Assembly (NCBI GenBank): GCA_019232725.1
Contig: JAFANK010000028.1
Span: forward strand, 1 to 6,910
Reading direction: 5' to 3'
Length of the DNA stretch: 6,910 bases
DNA from: Vulcanimicrobiota bacterium
Lineage (GTDB): Bacteria; Vulcanimicrobiota; Vulcanimicrobiia; Eremiobacterales; Eremiobacteraceae
In this document: piece by piece, positions 1 to 5,484 of the stretch
Layout: each line of letters starts with the position of its first letter
Position numbering within the stretch: position 1 is the stretch's first letter
Translations under genes and position numbers: made by a program
Notes under the pieces: model-generated
Seen by the model: the letters and a program-made list of their open reading frames with translations, nothing else
Databases searched by the model: none
What the model was told of the DNA's origin: nothing

Positions 1-763
1 TCTGCGTGCCGTAGGCGTTGAGCTCCGCGTACACCCTCGCCACCTCTTGCAACGTGAAGATCTGGCGTGTTCCGGGATATTCACCCGGGTTGAGATTGCG
101 GTTGACGACGATGCCGTCGACCGGCGAGATGATCGTCGCCTTATCGATCTGCGCTTGCAGTTGTTGCACCGCGGCCGCGGCTTGATCGATGTTGGCCTTC
201 TGCATCCCTTGGGTCTGCGTGCCGTTGGCCTGCTGGTTTTCGATCGCTTGGTTGAGGGCGGCCTGCGCTTGGGCGACGGTGGTGCGCTGCGTCTGCACTT
301 GCTGTGCGGAGATGTAGCCTTGTGAAACCAGTTGCTGGTCGCGCGCAAGATCCGACCGCGCGAGGTCGAGCGCCGCTTTCGCCGACCGGACTTGGTCGCT
401 TCCCTGGCTCACGGCCAGCGTCGCCTGGTATTGGGTTTGCTCCAGATGCGCTTGCGCTTGAGCGATGTTGGCGCGTAAGTCGGCGGTGTCGAGCAGCGCC
501 AACGCCTGGCCGCGATGCACGCTGTCGCCTTCATTGACGTAGACGGCGTCAGTGGGCTCTTGCAACGCGCTCGAAAGCGCCACGTTTTGAAATGGCGCGA
601 TGATGCCCGACAGGTTCAGCCCCGGGCGCACGGTACGCACTTGTGCGGCGGTCACCTTGACCGATTGCGGCGGTGGTGTGGGCGCTTGCTGTTTGGCACA
701 TGCACCGGAGACGACGAGGCATAAGCCAAGCAAGCACCGCGATAGAATTCTTGTCGTAACCAT
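1..763 (-). CDS. Membrane fusion (periplasmic adaptor) protein of a tripartite efflux/secretion system, HlyD/AcrA type; 3' end cut by window edge
   Basis: The minus strand is open from the ATG at 763 to the left edge, giving 254 residues without a stop. Residues 1-21 form a basic then hydrophobic leader ending in S-G-A before Cys22. This is a lipobox-like site with an imperfect -3 residue, so an inner-membrane-anchored periplasmic lipoprotein is likely. Next come a Pro/Gln-rich linker (24-34), a first half lipoyl domain (about 70-98, with V-x-E-G-D-x-V-x-x-G-Q), and a long Ala/Gln-rich helical hairpin (about 95-207, with Q-G-Y-I-S near its turn). The returning half is at about 209-228, with I-S-P-V-D-G-I-V-V and N-P-G-E. 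This is the order of RND or MacB-type adaptors, which join an inner-membrane pump to an outer-membrane channel. The missing part should hold the beta-barrel and membrane-proximal domains. The pump class cannot be told. No Shine-Dalgarno is seen; a TTG three codons upstream (772) is an alternative start. The gene lies 59 bp behind the receptor gene on the same strand. Confidence 0.9.
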   Translation of the reverse strand, partial: MVTTRILSRCLLGLCLVVSGACAKQQAPTPPPQSVKVTAAQVRTVRPGLNLSGIIAPFQNVALSSALQEPTDAVYVNEGDSVHRGQALALLDTADLRANIAQAQAHLEQTQYQATLAVSQGSDQVRSAKAALDLARSDLARDQQLVSQGYISAQQVQTQRTTVAQAQAALNQAIENQQANGTQTQGMQKANIDQAAAAVQQLQAQIDKATIISPVDGIVVNRNLNPGEYPGTRQIFTLQEVARVYAELNAYGTQ

Positions 764-778
764 CTCGTTCAATGGGAC

Positions 779-787
779 AGTATATCA
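779..787 (-). promoter_or_regulatory. Candidate extended -10 promoter element for the adaptor gene
   Basis: On the minus strand the bases read TGA-TATACT, matching an extended -10 (TGn followed by a TATAAT-like hexamer). The adaptor ATG is 15 bases downstream, and an in-frame TTG is 6 bases downstream. Transcription would begin at about 772, leaving at most about nine leader bases and no room for a normal ribosome binding site. No good -35 stands at 16-18 bases; a TTGACA at 821-826 (minus strand) is 36 bases away and too far. The element would let the adaptor be expressed apart from the receptor gene upstream. Confidence 0.4.
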
Positions 788-801
788 CGCCGGCCTGAGA
801 A

Positions 802-820
802 GACCTTGGGGACCAAAGCC
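802..820 (-). other. Small hairpin just after the receptor stop codon
   Basis: The minus-strand bases form an 8-bp stem (two G-U pairs) around a TCC triloop, two bases downstream of the receptor's TGA. No T-run follows, so it is not a convincing intrinsic terminator. It could slow the polymerase, protect the receptor transcript's 3' end, or be chance. It lies 14 bases upstream of the TGA-TATACT element of the adaptor gene. Confidence 0.25.
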
Positions 821-822
821 TG

Positions 823-3800
823 TCAACCAGGCGGACGCGCCTGCTGATTTCGCTGTATGTATAGCCCGAGCGCGGGCGCGAAGTTCAGCGACGGCAACGC
901 TGCCGCTCCATATCCCGTCGCCTTGATGTCATCCGCCGAACCGGTTGCGACGCGCGCACAGTTCAACAGCGCAGGAACGGCGACGGGTGCTTGCGGTTGC
1001 AATTCGAGCCAATAGCCTTTGGCTACTGCATGCGGGGTCACGGCCCAGCCCGCTGGTTGCGCAGGCGTCGCCTGCCCTGCGTTCTTTGATTGCACGTATG
1101 CGGAAAGACTTGCAAGCAGCGATTGCGCGACCGGCTTGAGATCGCTCGTGCAGCGATCGGACTGGACGAGTGCAAGCGGCTGCTGCGGTGGCGACGTGGG
1201 CAGCTTGTACACGCGGAACTGCTCTTCGCCCGGCGGCGGCGGTTGGCGCACGATGTAGAGACCGGCCGCCGGTGTGTAGGCAAGTGGCGCACGGAAAAAC
1301 GAGCTGGCCTGCGGCACGTAGAGGTGCAAGGCGTCGGCCTGTTCTTTTGTGCCCACGTGAATGGGCGCGCATCCTAAGAATCCGCGCAAGCCGGTGAACG
1401 TTTGCGGGGTAAAGGTGAGCGCGTAGGTCGTCTGCAGCGCGTGGTAACCAACCGTGAAGCCGGGAATCGCGGGCGGTTGTGACGGCAAAGCGTCGGGATA
1501 CCCCGCCGCGGTTTTTTGGGCTTCGACGGCTTGCACGTATGTTTTCATGCCGGCCAGCGTCTGCGCGGCTTGCGGCGCCGCTTCTTGGGTGCAATTCGGG
1601 CGGCTGCTTTGCACCGCGAAGGGATCTGTGGGCGGCGTTTGCGGCAGGGGCGGGAGGCTTGCGAAGATCGAGCGGCCGCCACCCGGGCCTGCGTTACCGC
1701 CCCCAGTCGATCCGGCTGAAGTCCCCGGTCGATTTGCGGGCGCTGCGGCCACCTGGGTCTGCCCGTAGCCGATCTTGACCGAGTAGGTCACGTTGAGCTG
1801 GCGCGGTGCGAGCGGTCGCCCGATCTGCTCGAGCGTTCCCGCATCCAGTGTCGGCGGCCCGACGGCATAGGACGATGACGCGAACTCATAACCGAATTTG
1901 TTGAAGATATTGCTTTCCGCGATCGTCAGCGAGCCGTGGGTGAAATCAAAGTCAAGGCCGGCGTCTGCGGTCACATACCCGGGAAGATAATTGCGATTTC
2001 CCGGGCTCGTGTAGCGAGCATCGGCCAGCAGCTCGAGCGGCGAGTGCGGTGCGCGCAGATCGAAGGTGATGCCCGCTTGGTGGAGCGGCACGCCCGGCAG
2101 TTGCTGGCCCGAGATGATCGGCGAGTAGGGATTTTCGAACATCGGATCTTGTGAGATCGGCTTCACCACTTGCGTCGTCCAAAACGGCTCGGCTGCGAAG
2201 CTGCGCGTCAGGTTGACGTCTCCGCTGAGCTGGAATCCCTGATAGACCATGGTCACGCCCGCGACCGGCACGTTGAGATACAGATTAGTCGGGCCGAATG
2301 TGCCGGTCGGATTGCCGCACACGCTATCGGACTGGTAGATCTCCTGTGCAGTGCCGAAGTAGCCTGGCGGGAAATATCCCGGCGGGAGCGCGGACCCGTT
2401 GACGAGCGCGTTGAGCAGCGTGTCGTATTGCACTTGATGGTAGGCGGACCCCGTGAGCTCGCCGATCGCGCCAAAGCGATGCTGCCAGGTGGCGCGCGCG
2501 GTGAGACCGGTCTGATTGCCGGCGCTCTCGCCTGGACCGGAACCAAAGCCGACGGGCCCGCTACATTCGAACTGCAACGATGCAGGATCGGTGAGCACGC
2601 CGAAACGCGCCGGCCCCGCTCCATTGCTGCCGTAATCGAGGTTGCCGGCAAACGCATCGGACGAAGTCGGCGTCCAGCCTGCTTGGATGCCGGCGAGCAA
2701 CGACGCTCCCATGCGGTTGGAGTTCGCGGCACCGATGTGTTCGCCGAGCGTGAGATGGTTGTTCGCGTGGATCGTGTCGACGACTGAGAACGACGAGTAC
2801 GAACTCGTGGCCGAGCCGGTCGAGAACGCCGACGCACTCGGTATCAGTGGCACCGAGCTTGAGGCTTGTGACGTGGCGTTTAGCTGCAGCGAGATCGTGT
2901 GTTTTTCTTTGGCGGGCAATTGGGCTGAAAGGGCCGCGCCCCGGGTCGTGCCGCTGCTCGCAGAACCGAACGGTGCATAGACGCCTGCGATGTAGCGTTG
3001 CAGCAGGTCGTGACTTGCGCTCGACTGCGTGCCATACAGCGAGAGCTGCATCGTGGTCATGCCCACGAGGGCCGTGTCGGCGAGCGATTCAAGCGCGAAA
3101 TGATTGTCGTTGTAATTGCCGGGGCCGTACCCGCAGGGCACGACGCCGTTGAAGACGTTGCACAACGCGTCGCGGTAGCCGTTCGATGAGAGGTATGTCG
3201 CCGAGACGGAATTCGTGCCGCCGACAAGGGTGCGCAGTTTGATGAGGTCGCCGCCTGTCTGGGACGCACCTTGATGGGTGTAGTCAAATCCGCTTGCATC
3301 CAGGTACTTCTGCTCGTCGAGGAGGTTGACGCTCCCGCGGAAGGAGTGGACGTAGGCCACGCCCAGATCGCCGACCGAACCCTGCATCGAGAGGATCGTC
3401 GACGATGCGCTCAAGTTGCCGAACATCTGGCTCACGCCGAAGACCCAGCTGCGCGTGGGCTCGAGCGTCCGATAGTTGACCGAGCCGCCGAGCGCGCCCG
3501 CGACCGGGTTGAAGCTGACCGACGCACCCGAGAAGAGATCTGACGAGATGCTGCGGAGGTCGCCTGCCACGCCGGGGCTCGACAGCGGTATGCCGTCGAG
3601 CGCAAGCTGCGTCTGCGACGCATCGTGACCTTCGAGCGAAATGGTCTCGGCGGCATTGTCGTCGGTCGAATCGGTGCCGACGGACACGCCTGCGAGCTTG
3701 CCCAGCGCGTCGTTCAGCGTTGGCGAGAGCTTGCGGATCGGGCTATCTTGGGTGACGCTCTCGCTCGAGATGTTCGCGCTCGACCGCACGGTGACCGTGC

Positions 3801-4221
3801 CCAGCGAGGTGACGCCGGACGCGACGACCGCCAAGTGCACGTCGACGGATACCGTCTTCCCATCACCGACTTCAAACGAAGCAGTCGTATCGGTTTGATA
3901 TCCGGACTTCCCGATGCGCGCTGTGTACACGCCGGCCGGCACGTCGTGGAAGACGACCTGGCCGGTTGCGGTCGTCACTTCGCTCGTCATGATGGGTCCG
4001 TCGAGCAGCACGCGCGCAAGCGGGATGGGCTTGGACGTCGTCGCGTCGGTGACGATGAGGACGATCTGACCCGAATCGTCCTGCGCTTGGGCCGCCGCAA
4101 GGGGTGCCCACAGGCCCAGCGCGATGGCAAGCGCGAAGCCGGCGAGATGACGTCGTGTGAGGCGCACGAAGCCAGACGTTCGAGCACTCTGCACTATGCT
4201 CACGAGGGCTCTTGGTATCAC
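823..4221 (-). CDS. TonB-dependent outer-membrane receptor with N-terminal regulatory-like domain and duplicated C-terminal tail domain
   Basis: This 1132-residue protein should import a scarce ligand across the outer membrane using TonB energy; the ligand cannot be told. Residues 1-46 form a long signal peptide (basic R-L-T-R-R-H, hydrophobic 27-44, cleavage after A-A-A-Q-A). Residues 52-131 look like a carboxypeptidase-regulatory/PEGA-like beta domain (V-P-A-G-V-Y-T, G-Y). A TonB-box-like T-V-T-V is at 142-145. The plug (about 150-255) has L-N-D-A-L-G-K-L-A-G-V-S-V and L-E-G-H-D...L-D-G-I-P. The barrel spans about 256-820 with a last strand ending K-I-G-Y. Loop cysteines are 354, 363, 553 and 635. 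Unusually, a Gly/Pro-rich linker (821-856) and two copies of a domain follow. The start is GTG, with a TAG stop three codons before it and TAGACT six bases upstream; GTG codons 7 and 10 are alternatives that keep the signal peptide. The product is far longer than a typical receptor of 650-900 residues. Confidence 0.93.
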   Translation of the reverse strand: MIPRALVSIVQSARTSGFVRLTRRHLAGFALAIALGLWAPLAAAQAQDDSGQIVLIVTDATTSKPIPLARVLLDGPIMTSEVTTATGQVVFHDVPAGVYTARIGKSGYQTDTTASFEVGDGKTVSVDVHLAVVASGVTSLGTVTVRSSANISSESVTQDSPIRKLSPTLNDALGKLAGVSVGTDSTDDNAAETISLEGHDASQTQLALDGIPLSSPGVAGDLRSISSDLFSGASVSFNPVAGALGGSVNYRTLEPTRSWVFGVSQMFGNLSASSTILSMQGSVGDLGVAYVHSFRGSVNLLDEQKYLDASGFDYTHQGASQTGGDLIKLRTLVGGTNSVSATYLSSNGYRDALCNVFNGVVPCGYGPGNYNDNHFALESLADTALVGMTTMQLSLYGTQSSASHDLLQRYIAGVYAPFGSASSGTTRGAALSAQLPAKEKHTISLQLNATSQASSSVPLIPSASAFSTGSATSSYSSFSVVDTIHANNHLTLGEHIGAANSNRMGASLLAGIQAGWTPTSSDAFAGNLDYGSNGAGPARFGVLTDPASLQFECSGPVGFGSGPGESAGNQTGLTARATWQHRFGAIGELTGSAYHQVQYDTLLNALVNGSALPPGYFPPGYFGTAQEIYQSDSVCGNPTGTFGPTNLYLNVPVAGVTMVYQGFQLSGDVNLTRSFAAEPFWTTQVVKPISQDPMFENPYSPIISGQQLPGVPLHQAGITFDLRAPHSPLELLADARYTSPGNRNYLPGYVTADAGLDFDFTHGSLTIAESNIFNKFGYEFASSSYAVGPPTLDAGTLEQIGRPLAPRQLNVTYSVKIGYGQTQVAAAPANRPGTSAGSTGGGNAGPGGGRSIFASLPPLPQTPPTDPFAVQSSRPNCTQEAAPQAAQTLAGMKTYVQAVEAQKTAAGYPDALPSQPPAIPGFTVGYHALQTTYALTFTPQTFTGLRGFLGCAPIHVGTKEQADALHLYVPQASSFFRAPLAYTPAAGLYIVRQPPPPGEEQFRVYKLPTSPPQQPLALVQSDRCTSDLKPVAQSLLASLSAYVQSKNAGQATPAQPAGWAVTPHAVAKGYWLELQPQAPVAVPALLNCARVATGSADDIKATGYGAAALPSLNFAPALGLYIQRNQQARPPG
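826..1215 (-). repeat. Second copy of the duplicated C-terminal domain in the receptor (residues about 1003-1132)
   Basis: The landmarks match the first copy: L-P-x-x-P-P lead-in, V-Q-S-x-R, Cys1024 (C-T), A-Y-V-Q (1041-1044), G-W-x-V-x-x-H-A around His1064, Y-x-L-x-x-x-P-Q (1070-1077), Cys1088, and L-x-F-x-P-A-x-G-L-Y-I-x-R (1112-1124). The His-to-Cys distance is 24 residues in both copies. The Cys-to-His distance is 50 in the first copy and 40 here, with gaps needed in a Pro-rich stretch. The protein ends eight residues after this copy, so the domain is its true C-terminus. Confidence 0.8.
1222..1653 (-). repeat. First copy of the duplicated C-terminal domain in the receptor (residues about 857-1000)
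   Basis: This copy opens with an L-P-x-x-P-P lead-in and has Cys877 (C-T), a helix ending in T-Y-V-Q (894-897), G-F-x-V-x-x-H-A around His927, Y-x-L-x-x-x-P-Q (933-940), Cys951, and a close with L-x-Y-x-P-A-x-G-L-Y-I-x-R (980-992). The same landmarks recur in order in the second copy, so this is an internal duplication at protein level, not a DNA repeat. I do not recognise the fold. It follows the last barrel strand and so should sit in the periplasm. Confidence 0.8.
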
Positions 4222-4227
4222 GCGTGT

Positions 4228-4233
4228 AGTCTA
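4228..4233 (-). promoter_or_regulatory. Candidate -10 element for the receptor gene, leaderless start
   Basis: On the minus strand TAGACT ends exactly six bases before the GTG at 4221, which would put the transcription start at or next to the start codon. The bases between hold no Shine-Dalgarno. The hexamer matches TATAAT at four of six positions and no convincing -35 is seen, so the promoter may need an activator. The neighbouring direct repeats fit that idea. Confidence 0.4.
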
Positions 4234-4255
4234 CTCGGGACGGCTTTGACAGCCT

Positions 4256-4296
4256 TGAGAAAGGCGGCCACAAGCGTGAAGGGCGCGTGAGAAAGG
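4256..4296. promoter_or_regulatory. Candidate response-regulator operator (phased direct repeats) in the divergent control region
   Basis: Three similar plus-strand boxes lie in the 129-bp region between the divergent starts. TGAGAAAGG occurs at 4256-4264 and again exactly at 4288-4296, while GCGTGA occurs at 4274-4279 and at 4285-4290. Their TGA cores are offset by 21 and then 11 bases, close to two turns and one turn of the helix. OmpR/PhoB-family regulators usually bind direct half-sites about 11 bp apart, and the gene next door encodes such a regulator. The site would lie about 60-70 bases upstream of both predicted transcription starts. Binding is inferred from sequence only. Confidence 0.4.
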
Positions 4297-4335
4297 GAGG
4301 AGCGGCTTTCCGAGGGTCGTTTGAGGTTCACCGTG

Positions 4336-4341
4336 TATACT
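4336..4341 (+). promoter_or_regulatory. Candidate -10 element for the response-regulator gene
   Basis: TATACT (five of six to consensus) ends nine bases before the ATG at 4351. The nine bases between are pyrimidine-rich with no Shine-Dalgarno. Transcription would begin within a few bases of the ATG, giving a leaderless or nearly leaderless message. The -35 position (about 4313-4318) reads AGGGTC, a poor match. Confidence 0.45.
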
Positions 4342-4350
4342 TTCATTACT

Positions 4351-5034
4351 ATGCCCGGACAGTCGAAGATCCTGGTCGTTGACGACGAGCGCCCGATGCG
4401 GGAGATGCTCCGTCTCGGGCTCGAGCGCCAAGGCTATGTGGTGCAGGATCTGCCCGATGGCCGAGGCCTCCAGGATGTGGTCGTGCAGTGGCAGCCTGAC
4501 GCCATCATCTTGGATGTCATGATGCCCTTCGCTGATGGTTTCGCCCTGTTGCCGATGATCCGGCGCACCACCCAGGCTCCCGTGATCATGCTGACCGCCA
4601 AGGGCGATGTCGGCGACCGTGTGACCGGGCTGGGCCTGGGCGCCGACGACTACGTCTCCAAACCGTTCGCCTTCGAAGAGCTGGTAGGCCGGATCGAAGC
4701 CGCGCTGCGCCGCCCGCATATCTCCGCACCTGCCTTCTTGCGCTTTCGCGACCTCACCGTCAACCTCAAGACACGCGAGGTGGAGCGCGGCGGGCATCCT
4801 GTTGCGCTCACCAACAAGGAGTTCGCACTGCTGGTCGCGCTCATGCGCGAGCCACGGCGAGTGTTCAGCAAAGAAGAACTGTTGTCGCAAGTGTGGGGTG
4901 AGGATTTCGACGGCGAGGTCGGCAACGTCGAAACGTACATCTCGTATCTGCGCGCGAAGGTCGACACCGACCCAGCACAACGGCTCATCCACACGATCCG
5001 CGGCGCCGGCTACTCGCTGAGGAGCGAAAGCTAG
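4351..5034 (+). CDS. OmpR/PhoB-family response regulator (receiver plus winged-helix DNA-binding domain)
   Basis: This is a complete 227-residue DNA-binding response regulator of the usual family length. The receiver domain (about 5-118) has the acidic pair Asp11-Asp12, phospho-acceptor Asp55 (I-L-D-V-M-M-P), Thr82 (M-L-T-A-K), the switch aromatic Tyr101 and Lys104 (S-K-P-F). The winged-helix domain (about 124-224) has L-T-N-K-E-F-A-L-L, the recognition-helix region G-N-V-E-T-Y-I-S-Y-L-R (171-181) and the wing I-R-G-A-G-Y. All catalytic residues are present, so it should be phosphorylated by a sensor kinase and bind direct-repeat DNA. ATG 4351 is preferred: it puts the first beta-strand at the normal place. 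An in-frame TTG at 4321 adds ten unlikely residues and lies upstream of the TATACT box. The gene diverges from the receptor gene, suggesting it controls that promoter and its own. No partner kinase follows; the next gene is convergent, ten bases away, with no obvious terminator between. Confidence 0.95.
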   Translation: MPGQSKILVVDDERPMREMLRLGLERQGYVVQDLPDGRGLQDVVVQWQPDAIILDVMMPFADGFALLPMIRRTTQAPVIMLTAKGDVGDRVTGLGLGADDYVSKPFAFEELVGRIEAALRRPHISAPAFLRFRDLTVNLKTREVERGGHPVALTNKEFALLVALMREPRRVFSKEELLSQVWGEDFDGEVGNVETYISYLRAKVDTDPAQRLIHTIRGAGYSLRSES

Positions 5035-5044
5035 AGCTGAGCTA

Positions 5045-5410
5045 CTAGGCTTGGCTGATGATGATGCGGGCGTGACGCGCGAGGCCGCTGAGTTCGAGCA
5101 AACGCGCGAGCCGCTGCTCCGCGAACACGGTGACGGCATGCCCACCGGTGCCGAGATCCCGCACGACTTTGCTCAAGATCCCCCAGGCTGCTGAGCCTGT
5201 CGCTCGCGTCCGACGAAGGTCGATCGCCGCCGCACTGCGCGGTGCGCGCCGAGCGCGTTTGTGGAAGCGCCGCATCGCGCGGCAGCTGGCGGCGTCGAGT
5301 ACTTCGTCGAGCACGAGCGTAGATGCCGGAGGGTGGATCTCGTCGTGCGTTGTCGTCGCGTGCATTGGTTCCAAGGAGGTGGGCGGCGGATCGGTGTCAT
5401 CCGCCGCCAC
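5045..5410 (-). CDS. Small STAS-like protein (anti-sigma factor antagonist fold) with degenerate phosphorylation motif
   Basis: The 121-residue product aligns by eye with STAS domains (SpoIIAA/RsbV class) over about residues 31-116. It shows L-D-A-A-S at the first helix, A-I-D-L (62-65) for the strand before the phosphosite, and G-G-H-A-V-T-V. It then has R-L-A-R-L-L-E-L-S-G-L, the usual C-terminal signature. STAS antagonists normally carry D-S-[ST]-G-L at the phosphosite. Here residues 71-76 read T-G-S-A-A-W: Ser73 remains but the Asp and Gly are lost, so switching by an RsbW-like kinase may be altered or absent. The start is GTG 5410, with TAGCGT six bases upstream; ATG 5365 (residue 16) would also keep the domain. 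The first 30 residues are Pro/Thr-rich and probably disordered. It lies downstream of the kinase gene on the same strand (74-bp gap with a palindrome). The family call comes from pattern reading alone; no partner sigma or anti-sigma gene is in view. Confidence 0.65.
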   Translation of the reverse strand: MAADDTDPPPTSLEPMHATTTHDEIHPPASTLVLDEVLDAASCRAMRRFHKRARRAPRSAAAIDLRRTRATGSAAWGILSKVVRDLGTGGHAVTVFAEQRLARLLELSGLARHARIIISQA

Positions 5411-5416
5411 GACATA

Positions 5417-5422
5417 ACGCTA
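5417..5422 (-). promoter_or_regulatory. Weak candidate -10 element for the STAS-like gene
   Basis: On the minus strand TAGCGT lies exactly six bases before the GTG at 5410. It matches TATAAT at only three positions (the TAnnnT frame), and no -35 is convincing. It is listed because it repeats the TAnnnT-six-bases-start layout seen at the receptor gene. Alone it would not be persuasive. Confidence 0.2.
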
Positions 5423-5453
5423 GCACGGTAAGCTCAAAAACTTCTGGGAAGGT

Positions 5454-5476
5454 GGGCGCCACGTAAAGTGGCGCCC
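5454..5476. repeat. Perfect 9-bp palindromic hairpin between kinase and STAS-like genes
   Basis: The arms GGGCGCCAC (5454-5462) and GTGGCGCCC (5468-5476) are exact reverse complements around a five-base loop. On the minus strand the stem starts eight bases after the kinase stop codon. A run of five T lies only about 15 bases beyond the stem, so it is not a textbook intrinsic terminator, although it could halt or protect the kinase transcript. Its GTAGGGGC-type flank on the minus strand resembles dispersed REP-like palindromes of other bacteria, from general recollection. Confidence 0.6.
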
Positions 5477-5484
5477 CTACACAC

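Noticed and set aside
821..826. Perfect TTGACA (-35 like) on the minus strand at the receptor stop codon
   Set aside because: It is 36 bases from the nearest good -10 (TATACT at 779-784), far beyond the usual 16-18.
929..1594. 221-residue open frame on the minus strand, in another frame over the receptor tail
   Set aside because: The receptor frame here shows a real internal duplication with conserved residues; this one is Arg-rich and motif-free.
2170..2787. 205-residue open frame on the plus strand inside the receptor barrel
   Set aside because: It is antisense to the barrel region, has no recognisable motifs, and reads like a GC-rich shadow frame.
4246..4251. Perfect TTGACA on the plus strand in the divergent region
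   Set aside because: No TATAAT-like hexamer stands 15-19 bases downstream, and the regulator's TATACT is about 84 bases away.
3625..4290. 221-residue open frame on the plus strand across the start of the receptor gene
   Set aside because: It is antisense to well-supported signal peptide, regulatory-like and plug sequence. Its product is Arg/His-rich with no domain pattern, as expected for a shadow frame in GC-rich DNA.
4321..4350. Upstream TTG start for the response regulator
   Set aside because: It would add ten residues before the first receiver strand, has no ribosome binding site, and lies upstream of the TATACT promoter box.
4231..5145. 304-residue minus-strand frame antisense to the response regulator
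   Set aside because: It covers the complete regulator, whose catalytic residues are all in place, and crosses the divergent control region. It is a shadow frame.
5373..5381. Perfect Shine-Dalgarno AAGGAGGTG on the plus strand (anti-SD on the minus strand)
   Set aside because: The plus-strand GTG at 5393 soon meets a stop, so no gene follows. The site lies inside the STAS-like coding frame, and similarity to the 16S 3' end does not extend beyond this core.
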